A DNA stretch of 64,000 nt from Doris montereyensis (taxonomy: Eukaryota > Mollusca > Gastropoda > Nudibranchia > Dorididae): the NCBI GenBank assembly GCA_037039925.1, contig JAXRKP010000851.1, forward strand, positions 5,001 through 69,000, in the 5' to 3' direction. Made by a program: the position numbers and the translations under genes. Shown here piece by piece: positions 55,601-64,000 of this stretch. Each line of letters opens with the position of its first letter. Positions within the stretch are counted from its first letter, which is position 1. Under the pieces are notes generated by a model. That model worked only from the letters and a program-made list of their open reading frames with translations. It did no database searches and was not told the origin of the DNA.

Positions 55601-58600
55601 GAGAAAATAGGACGGGAGAGAGTAAGTGTTGAAGAATTGTGAGGAAGGATGGTGGCGTATGAGGGACAATTGGGGTAAGGGTCATATTATAATTATAATC
55701 CCTCTAGATGGGAACATGAAAGAATAAAAAATGCTAGAAGACCTATTTCATACTGTATAAATCATATTATTAATATATAGATCTACATGTTATGTTATAT
55801 TGTCGATTTCATTTTTTTTTCCCAATATAATATAATCCAAAAAAATTTTTTTCAGGATAAATTTGTTATCGGTAACACAGTGGTAAAAGTTTTTTGTTTG
55901 TTTTATCTCTTTATTTTCAGCACGGGTGAGCACTACACACCTGGGAGGAATCTCAGCATTGATGAAGCCATGATTGCTTATGATGGCAGGCTATACTTTA
56001 AGCAATACCGGAAAACCTACACCCTGGGGCATCAAATGTCATCGCTGATCCCAACAACGGCTACATGCTGGACACTGTATTTTATACAGGCAAAATTAAC
56101 AATCCTATGCCTCGTGGGGTTGGACACCATGTGGTGAAGAACATTACCTTGATAAGTGGCATCATTTTTACTTTGACAATTATTTTTCAAGTGTGACCCT
56201 TTGCAGAAAATCTCCTGGATTAACACATACTCTTGTAGTACGATCAGAACATCACGGAAGGGGTGGCCTCAGCCCCTCTCCGACAAGGCAACGAAGAAGA
56301 TGAAGGCAGGGGATGTTCGAATCATGAGGAAGGGGCCAAACATGACAGCAACAGTGTGGCACGACAAGAGGAAAGTGGCCATTTCGCAACAAACGTAACA
56401 CCGGCCATTACAACTGTTCGTCGCACCATCCGTGGCTTCCAGGAGCACCCTATTCCTGACCCTGTCGCTCTTTATCGACAATACATGTTGGGGGTTGACC
56501 TGGCTGATCAGCTACGAGCCTACTACTGTGTAGGACGGTCAGGACGGAAGTGGTGGAGATACTGTTTGTGGTTTTATGTACAACTTTTTTCTCGTGAATT
56601 CCTGGATCCTCTATAAGAATGCCAACCGTCCCCTGCCTTCGAATCAACGTCGCTTCGGCCAGCTGCAGTTTCGACTGGATGTTTGCTCCGGCTTAGTTGC
56701 TGGCAATGTGTTAAGGGGAAGAGAGTCTGCCACTGCTGGTCTGGGAACACCACTGAGTGCTGACCACAAGCTAGATCGGCTCTTCGGGAGAAAAGCTGCT
56801 TGCTTTTGGTGTTCAAAAAAAAAAGCAAAGAACAAATAGTGGTAGGACATCAGAAACTGTCTTTGGGTGCACAATATGCAAGACCCACCTTTAGGGCATG
56901 TGCTTTGCAAGCTTTCACCAGGAACTTGCCAGTAAACAGTGAAAAAATGGGAAAGTTGTTTGTTTTGTAAATAAAATTGGATTGTACTATTTCACTAATG
57001 GTGAGTTGCACATGTGTATTCTGTCTTATTGTCTTTCATTTATACCTGAATATATTTTATATAAATTCTCTATTCTTTCTGTATCATAATCAGTCATTGT
57101 TTCAGCTGTAACTTTATTTAGTGACTTTGTATGATTTTTAAAAGTAAGAGTCTCATTTATTTATGGAGTTATGCCCCTTATCTTAGGGATTTCCCCCATT
57201 TCCGTAACAAATCCCGGACAAACTTTACAATTTTAAAGAATATGTTTTAGTTTCAAATGAAAGAATTGCAAAGCGTGCATGACCGGAAATGAATGACAAA
57301 ATGATCATTTTCACGATCTGATAAATGTTCCAGTCTACAAAATGTGGTCTGTTTATTTTTTATATAGGATTTCCTGATGCATGGAAACTGTTTTTACTAC
57401 CTTTGACTTGTTTTCCTACCCAAGACATCAATTTCCTACCATTTCCGACCTGAGTATGAAAATTTCGTACGATCACATTAGTCTGCCAACAATCCCAATA
57501 CTTCAAACCAAACATTAATTACTACTTTTAGGCTTTTTCGATTCAGATACAAGAAACTCAGTCATTTGTTACTTTAATTAACTAAAACAATAGCATTTCT
57601 CTGATTTTATCATTCTGATAAAAAAAATTTACAAAAATGTAATTTTCACGATCTGAAAATGCTTTATCAAAATGTGGTCTGTTTATTTTTTATATAGGAA
57701 CCCTGTGTTTAAAATTTCATATCATCACACTTCAATCTGTCAAACATCGACAAGATAATCAAAAATTTTCAAATCTCTGGACGTTTTTCAAAAGAATGAG
57801 ACACATCACCCCCCCCCCCAATGAAAGATTTGTAAAAACACACCAAACATATACCAACCACCACATACAGAATAGAACATTTCTTTTTCATTGTCAATTT
57901 TTCTTTTAAAAATGATGTTAGATGTAAATGAAATGTAAATAACTTACAGCACAAAGACTATAGTGCATGGAGGAGCATTTTTGGTTAAGACTTTTCAGAT
58001 ATCCTCACATTGACTTCCATCATGGAAGTAGAGGACAAGAGGTTAGATGACCATTTTCGTTGGGAACTGAGTTTTAATGTCACAGACACAAGATTTGTGG
58101 CTCTACTTGATGACTCGTCCAAAAAATCTGTCAGTCTGTCCTCCTCATAACTCAATGAGCCTTTAAATAAAATAAAAAATTTGAGGATAATAAATATTCT
58201 GAAAGTTACCTTTAATGCTTTCCAAACAGCATGTACAAGGAATTTTTAACCAAATGGGGAAACAAATTTTGTGGTCAATTTAATTAAGTAATTCTAGAGT
58301 GTCAAAAATACCAAGCATACAATTCAATTCAAATTCAATACAACTTTATTGTCCTCATAAAGGCACATCATATTCATTCGCAACGATCTATAAAATACAC
58401 ATGATGTACATTGGAATAAAGAACTTACGTTATTATAGAAATAGATAACAGTTAATTAATTAAAATTAGAAGGCATAATTTATCAATATGAATATGTATG
58501 ATGAAAAAAATGCGTACATATCGCAGTAAATCATGGTAAATATTTGAAAAATTTGTTTTGCTAAAAACTCTAAGAATGGGAATGAGTATGAAAATATAGA

Positions 58601-61600
58601 TACTGTATAAATATGATATTATATAAGAATGTCCTCAACTACCAATTTGCTAAATAGTCATGTGTGTGCGTGCGTGTGTGTCTCTATCTCCATTTCACCA
58701 AGTCATTAATTAGCCATTCTCGAAACTTGCTGTAAAAGACTTGGAATTACAAATCATGAGCACTCAACATGATTGTAATGAAAGCACTACTTACCATCAA
58801 TAGCTGGTGGATACAAGACAAATATTTGTGGTGGCGGTGAGCGCAGCCATGATAGATAGTACTTGCATGACTCCATGATTGTATCTTGTAAGCAGAGAGG
58901 ATTAGAAGCAGCTGTGTTGTAAAGCCTGAAGCCAGACTTGTGGAAAAGTGAGTAGAGAACTCTGTACCAGCTGTAGATGTAATCCTCATCAACCTTATCT
59001 GAAAAACGAGTCAGTAACTTTCTGTTATAATCTCAAAGAAGAAGGTAAAGGTCAAGTGGCATAGCTACTTACTCTCATTTGGAATAAAGTTAAAATTTTG
59101 TTTATAATTTCTAGACTTTGATTGAAGGAAGAAGTTAACAAAAAAATTTTATGAAGAGAAAATAAAAAGAAGATAACTTAAATAAGCCTTTTAGTGTCAG
59201 CAAGCTCCGATGCCTTTTGCATAAATCTCTAGACAGTTAGGCTCCTTGCTTTCGTTTGTTGCCCATCCAAAGGCGAGTGCATATTCAACATCACCATGTT
59301 TGCCTCCTCGTTGCTGTTTGCCATTCAGGTTTGGAGATGACTTGACTCTTTCCTCAATGCTATCTTTATGCTTCAGTAGACGACACACTTGGGTTTTGAA
59401 AACGCCAAATTTCTTGGCTAACTCTGTCTGTGTTGGCTTGGGGACTGCCTCGGGTCGGCGATGATTGAAGCTTCTGTTCAAATATAATTTCATTTCGATT
59501 CGGCCATGCTTTCAAAGCGATCAGCAGGATAATGTGACAATCATCGCTGCACCTTTCTTATATAGCCAGAGGGCAAATGTGATTTTAAAAATCACTCCTA
59601 CACTAACCATTTGGGTATATGCACATGTGTAAGCCAATATGATTCCTTAAAATCGCCCACGCAACAGATGTGCCGCATCCTCATTGATAATTCCTGTCAC
59701 AGGTCACAAACATCATAGACTTTGCTACACAAGATAATAGACACCTATGCTTTTGTTAGATTTGTTCTCGCTAGCAAAGGAGGCCAAAGCTCTTTTCATT
59801 GTGAAATTAAAGACAATCCAATAGCCGATCGCTCAGTCTATGAGCCGTGACAAATGTCTCGGTGATGAGATGATGCAACTTTGCGCTGGACTGTGTACAC
59901 AACGCATGTGATCAGTGTAAGGCTATTGTATCTTAATGGTTGTTTGGTAACAACAATCTAGACATGCAATCATCAGTGAGCAAAGTATGAAATTTGAAAA
60001 AAAATCAACTGATAATCTGAGGCAAGGTGTCATCATGGTTGCCATTATCCAGTGAGTTGCGATTAACCAGTGACTTTTATATAGAAACAAATCTTTTCTT
60101 GGGGAAAGTTGCGATGAAGTGGAAATGTCGCAATTAACAGAGTTGCGAATAACCAAGTCAACTGTATATATACAATTTACAACTACTAAATGATATGAAT
60201 ATTTCAAACCTAGGGAAACGTTACAGACAGAAATAAACATAAAGAGTCAAATTTTTTTTTTAAAAGAGGTAATCTGTTAACCCGTTTTAGTTATAATTGA
60301 TTTATATAAAATCAAAACAGTAGAAAAAGAATCATTAGAGATGAACATAAATAAATCATCAAATTCTTCCTTGCATTTAACTTTGACAATTGAAATTGCA
60401 ATCAAATTGCAATAAAGAACAGTAAAAATTAAACTAAGCTGAAAACAATGCCGCCATTGAAGAAAAGTCACATAGCTGGGCTATCGGCGTGGCTGGATGT
60501 TTGTCATTTCATAAGCTCTGGCTAGCTGAGAATGCATATATCGCGTTTTTGATAAAAACACTCATCAGAGTATATCATTTTTGTGACAAACCGTTGAATT
60601 GTCAAGCTGAAAAGCGGGATGTAATGCAGGTTTTAAAAAAAGAAACTGTTTACCGATAGAGATTTCAAAATGAAATGTCACAGAAGCGTTAACTTTTTAA
60701 ATTTTATTTTGGTCTATATCACGTTTTGTGATGGAACCCTTCACATGTATCTCAGCTAATAACTGTGTAGATTAAATATCATGTTGTTTTTACATACCTG
60801 GCTGAAGAACAATATGTAGTTCCTTCATTATTTAAGAATGAATCCTCAATGAAAGTGAATCAATTCATGGGCTTCAACAGAGTCGATCAAACTTTCAATT
60901 TTTAAAATGTCTATACTTTGGTGGTGCAGACTTTCCCTGATGGAATTCAACGTTTGAGTTTGATAAAATTTCGGCCAAAATCTGCTGGGTCATTTGGCAC
61001 AACAGACGCCCCTTGTAAAAAGTTGTTTTTATTAATTAAAAAATCAGGATGGTTGGGTGTGTGTGAAAAAATAAAAAGCTTGTAAGATGAATTTTTGTCA
61101 ATCAATTGCTCAAAGCCAAAGTCTGGACTTGGCCTGAAAAAAAAAAAAAAAGAAAACAAAATTATTTTTATAAAATATGCAAACGGAAAGCTATACATGT
61201 ATCTTTAGTAATTTAATAGGACAAACATACTTATACTCGTACTTATAACAACTAAAAAATCATTTCATGAAGCAAAAATAATTAAAGCATAAAAAATGTC
61301 TTCTCATAAGGAAAAAACAGATGAGGATCAATGAATGAGTGAATAAATGATAGAAAATTGTAAGACTGCCTTCACCCCAATTTCCAATCTATGATTACCA
61401 ACATATCCTATTCGCACACTTCATACACACAAAACACCTCTCTCTCTGTCTACTTGGCTGTGTCCAAATATATATATATATATATATATATTAATAATAT
61501 ATGAGGGCTTCTATCACAAAACTTGACATATCTAAATTACTCAAGATGAAAAAAAGTGCAAAAAAATATTACTCATGTTCATTAATTGAAATGTTAATAA

Positions 61601-61657
61601 TTGTTATCTTAATGTATTACGGAGGATGTTTAACAGTGATAACGACTTAAATCAGAC

Positions 61658-61746
<89 letters not shown>

Positions 61747-62421
61747 AAGTTGTCCATTCTTTGTTAGCCAAAAGGCTCTGTTGCTAGGCCACTAAGAGTA
61801 ACCATATTTTGCATGTAGGTTCTAAATGATCCCAGATCGTTTTCATTTGAGTAATGTTTCTACCAGAAGTGACGTTTAATAAATGAAGACGTCATTGTTT
61901 CCCCATATTTGAGTATAATTTTAATTCATCTATGCCATCACAAGGCATAGACAAAACCAAAGTCACTGTGCATATAAATGTTACTGCCATGCAATAACAG
62001 AAATTTAAAAAAAACATTTAAACATAAAACAAACTTTTAATACCTATTAAATATAAAATGAAAAAACAGACACACAAAAAGAAAACACAGAAGACTTACC
62101 CTACAGAGTATACAATTCCCTTGGCGTATGAAAGGTCAGAAACCATGCCTAGAGATGCTTCATGACATAAAAGCCATTGAGATACATTATTGTTTTTGTA
62201 GCCACTGAGTTGTTGCAGTGTATCTGAATTTGCGTCATGAATCGTAATAATCTAGTTACCTCATTTTCAACACTGGATAAGAGCTGAAGAGGACTGTAGT
62301 CATCTCTAAAATAAATTACTTGAAAACCTCCATAGACAACTGCCAAGCACAAGAATACAGAGAGCAGACTCCTCTTCTTCTTTTTCACTGGATACTTGAA
62401 CATCTTGTTGATAAAAAACAT
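52678..62421 (-). CDS. Methyltransf_22 / METTL24-like membrane-anchored protein, apparently two-domain
   Basis: Candidate exons, 5' to 3': 62260-62421, 62100-62148, 60798-61133, 58795-58998, 58009-58160, 54230-54352, 53500-53656, 52678-53054. Exon 1 starts at ATG 62419-62421 (or 62401-62403) and gives a type II anchor: basic KKKKRSLLS, then a ~20-residue hydrophobic stretch. Region 1 looks like the METTL24 family: AKGIVYSVGPSPDFGFEQ (motif I position), LNSIRESLHHQSIDILKIES, MKELHIVLQP, YRVLYSLFHKSGFRLYNTAA and SCKYYLSWL. Region 2 repeats the layout: EVFSIDTSS, VVELNDVLKKSSTSVLYIED, WELITYILNTDIPK, QVEAFEMTLVAYEN and YIYESLELNGGWTLLYKFES. The acidic residue expected after motif I is not evident in region 1. 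Breaks near 60953, 60830 and 52880, and phase problems at exons 2 and 6, need read-level checks. Family call is from memory of the domain, function untested. Confidence 0.55.
54706..54715 (+). promoter_or_regulatory. TATA box upstream of the piggyBac transposase
   Basis: TATAAATAG at 54706 lies about 150 bases before the piggyBac start codon, with AT-poor sequence after it, a plausible core promoter of the transposon. Confidence 0.45.
54860..56940 (+). pseudogene. piggyBac (PGBD4-like) transposase, frame-broken, with a candidate intron
   Basis: The start ATG at 54860 gives MEEVLQLFREATGNDG, then an acidic N-terminal tract (54990-55080). DDE_Tnp_1_7 blocks follow in order: GFMAINIMMGIHDLPEYQHF, KSRYEKIVQYLHLND, HYTPGRNLSIDEAMIAYDGR, WHHFYFDNYFSSVTLC, KATKKMKAGDVRIMRKG and MLGVDLADQLRAYY. 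The three catalytic Asp positions are therefore all present (in SIDEAM, FYFDNYF, GVDLADQ). A C-terminal CFWC cysteine region follows near 56800. About eight single-base frame changes separate the blocks. Between YDKVRPVIEQE and TGEHYTPG lies a 362 bp interval with GT (55559) and AG (55919-55920) borders that keeps phase, suggesting an intron. It lies in the reverse-strand gene's intron. Confidence 0.92.
57311..57700 (+). repeat. Two direct copies of a ~60 bp phrase 3' of the piggyBac pseudogene
   Basis: ATTTTCACGATCTGA and, about 20 bases on, AAAATGTGGTCTGTTTATTT with TTTATATAGGA occur at about 57309-57369 and again at 57645-57699. They may be part of the piggyBac element's 3' region. No clear terminal inverted repeat or TTAA pair was found. 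Confidence 0.7.
59197..60164 (-). pseudogene. pogo/Tigger-like transposon fragment with CENP-B-type HTH
   Basis: ATG at 59491-59493 opens 98 codons. KPTQTELAKKFGVFKTQVCR and LLKHKDSIEERVKSS are the psq/CENP-B-type helix-turn-helix of Tigger/pogo transposases, and YALAFGWATNESKEPN looks like a worn second HTH (the ALxxWF region). The catalytic domain is absent. Upstream on the same strand, 60164 back to about 60140 reads CAGTTGACTTGGTTATTCGC, a pogo-type end next to TA, with subterminal GTTGCGATTAACCAG repeats near 60055. So this is a 5' part of an element, truncated after the HTH, inside an intron of the methyltransferase-like gene. Confidence 0.75.
61661..61744. repeat. AT microsatellite
   Basis: (AT)n over about 84 bases. 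A shorter (AT)n lies at 61470-61491. It lies in an intron of the minus-strand methyltransferase-like gene. Confidence 0.97.
61745..61930 (+). repeat. Dispersed repeat, copy 2
   Basis: Diverged partner of 24540-24725 with GGCTCTGTTGC, GTAACCATATTTTG, TACCAGAAGTGACGTTTAA and TTGAGTATAATTTTAATT in the same order. It starts immediately after the (AT)n tract. Confidence 0.7.
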
Positions 62422-62616
62422 GACAACAGCTACTGCTGTCAAGTTCTACAATTTTCTCTGCTTCAACATGACTGTTTCATTAATCTGGTGAGAAGATGGA
62501 AGTGTAAAAAAAAAGTGAGAAAAGCAAAAGAGTAAAGAAATTGTTACAATGTTTCTTTAACTTTAAGTCAAAGACTCAAAATCCAAGTAACTCTGCAGAG
62601 TAAGAAAGAGCCAATA

Positions 62617-63345
62617 CAGTTGAACCTCTCAAATCGGTAATCCGGAAACCTGGCCAATTGGGAAGAATTCCCAGAGAACAGAATTGTTTCTATATATATT
62701 TTACCTCTCTAAACAGGAAAGGTCCCCGGCTAATCGGGAAATTTTCATGGGCTTCCATTGATTACCATCACCATTTCCCCCACATTTATTTATTCCAACA
62801 CTCACTTTTTATCGATTTAGTTTCCGTGTTAGCAAAACATCAATTATTACACCTGCATTAGTGCTACATGTGTTTTTACATTGCATAATGTGGCAAGTGC
62901 CAGTTCGCGATGACCATAAGCCAGACATCCATTAGAAGGTGTGAAAGCAGGCGTTGAGCCAACTCTTGCTAGTCCACCTAACAATACAGTGCGGTGTTGA
63001 CACGGGCGGTGCTTAGAAAGTTGTGCACTGGCATAGTCTTTATTGCTCGCCTCATCCATCAATCGCAAGGGTGGACACAAGAGGAGTGCGACCCACCATG
63101 CCTTCTTGATTACGGGTCTTATCTATCTACCGTCCAACAGTTCAATTGTGAGTATGAGTGACCGTTTTGATCAACTGGTCCTCTGACTACTTGTTCGTTA
63201 ATTCTGCATTTTACTACTCAGAAGCGCTTAGGTGCCTCAAATTGCTGAGGGAAAACCAAAATCCCTAGGTCCCCAGCAAATCGGGACAATTTTAAAATCC
63301 ACCGAGACTTCCCAATTAGAGGCTCCGATTTATATAAGTATTTAA
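62617..63345. mobile_element. pogo-like repeat, possibly a MITE
   Basis: It begins CAGTTGAACCTCTCAAATCG after TA, similar to the pogo end at 60164 and 50071. Inside the left part GGTCCCCGGCTAATCGGGAAA and near the right end GGTCCCCAGCAAATCGGGAC repeat the subterminal phrase. The right side also has CCCAATTAGAGGCTCCGATT, matching the left CAATTGGGAAG in inverted sense. The right boundary is approximate. No transposase recognised. Confidence 0.5.
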
Positions 63346-63740
63346 TATTTCGACTATAACAAGTGGAAGGTCATAAATCTAAAACTAAAAACTGTATTAT
63401 AATGATAAAATCTAAGACAATAAAAAGAACAACTTGTGCCACAGTGCCAGCCTCTATACAAATTTTAGTCAAGCCTGTAGACTTTATTTTTGGAAACATT
63501 ATGTTGCTAAAATTTTGCACAAAAATAAATAACAATATGGGCTAGTCCCCTGTGCTGGCGAATATGCATTTCCTTTTTCTTCATCAACAAGCAATGCCTT
63601 TGAAATTAATACAAAATATTCTTTCCTCACATCTACATTGCCACAAGAGACGTTTTTTTAAATTTACCAACGTTACGAGTAATTGTCAGTGAGTGGTGTT
63701 ACAGATTAAACAGGGACAACCATTCTTCTCTACACACTTC

Positions 63741-63835
63741 ACAGAAGAAAAAGATGAAGAAGAAAAATAGGAAGAAGAAGAAGAAGAAGAAAAAAAAGAA
63801 GAAGAAAAAGAAAAAGAAAGCAGAGAATAAGGTTA
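63741..63835. repeat. Purine-rich GAA/AAG microsatellite
   Basis: Run of AAGAAGAAG and AAAAAGAAG units immediately before the LINE fragment at 63836. The hydrophobic open frames on the opposite strand are artefacts of this tract. Confidence 0.9.
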
Positions 63836-64000
63836 ATAATGCGACAATAATACATGAGATGTGGAGACGAACAAGCCTCTCCAACATTGAACTGATGGTC
63901 AAAAGACAGCGCTGGACATGGCTTGGTCATGTCCTTCACATGAAAAAAGGTTGGCATCCTCTTAAGACATTGTCATTGGTCCCCAAAAAGAAGTGGAAAA
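63836..64000 (+). pseudogene. LINE RT C-terminal fragment, cut by the window end
   Basis: The reading ATIIHEMWRRTSLSNIELMV then KRQRWTWLGHVLHMKKGWHP matches the C-terminal region of non-LTR retrotransposon polyproteins (the RxxRWLGHVxRM motif). It is not the same family as copies A and B, whose motif is RWFGHVNRM. Confidence 0.8.

Noticed and set aside
55218..56910. Several minus-strand frames of 65-155 codons
   Set aside because: They are shadows of the piggyBac coding region; plus-strand motifs account for the sequence.
62847..63080. 77-codon minus-strand frame
   Set aside because: It lies within the pogo-like repeat, has no transposase motif and no family I recognise.
63699..63957. Phe/Leu-rich open frames on the minus strand
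   Set aside because: They are the antisense of a GAA-rich tract and of the LINE fragment.

Overview
The window is AT-rich animal nuclear DNA. It has split genes with canonical GT-AG introns, tRNA-headed SINEs, non-LTR retrotransposons, piggyBac- and pogo-type DNA transposons, MITEs and many microsatellites. Gene content is metazoan. The repeat types would suit a lophotrochozoan such as a mollusc, but that placement is a weak inference.

Layout. 1-10.2 kb: on the minus strand, nine exons of TIM50, a subunit of the mitochondrial TIM23 import translocase. Its introns carry a SINE, a tRNA-like composite repeat, a TTAA-type MITE and a small hairpin holding a copy of a TIM50 exon piece. 11.1-19.6 kb: a nest of mobile DNA. 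It holds a near full-length LINE (plus strand), a ~1.65 kb unit present twice with a LINE tail after each copy, and a Gypsy integrase C-terminal remnant. 21.3-24.1 kb: a second copy of the same LINE on the minus strand. 24.3-42.1 kb: on the plus strand, at least 22 exons of NVL, a two-domain AAA ATPase of ribosome biogenesis. Its introns hold two SINEs, several minisatellites and long G runs. 42.1-52.6 kb: intergenic, with LINE fragments, a pogo-like TIR element with a duplicated flank, a ~280 bp MITE and an RTE-type LINE lacking its RT core. 52.7-62.4 kb: on the minus strand, a gene with Methyltransf_22 (METTL24-like) features, apparently with two such regions in tandem. A broken piggyBac transposon and a pogo-like fragment sit in its introns. 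62.6-64 kb: a pogo-like repeat and the start of another LINE fragment.

The three host genes (mitochondrial protein import, ribosome assembly, a membrane-anchored methyltransferase-like protein) show no functional link; they are ordinary neighbours. All three carry isolated one-base frame breaks, often in homopolymer runs, inside otherwise well conserved exons. Uncorrected long-read consensus error is the simplest explanation, so lesions elsewhere should be read with that in mind. I saw no CRISPR array, operon, rRNA or free-standing tRNA gene. No clear novel system emerged. The leads most worth checking are the tandem methyltransferase-like gene, the intronic hairpin with the TIM50 exon piece, a minisatellite that multiplies a splice donor, and the Walker B change in NVL D1.
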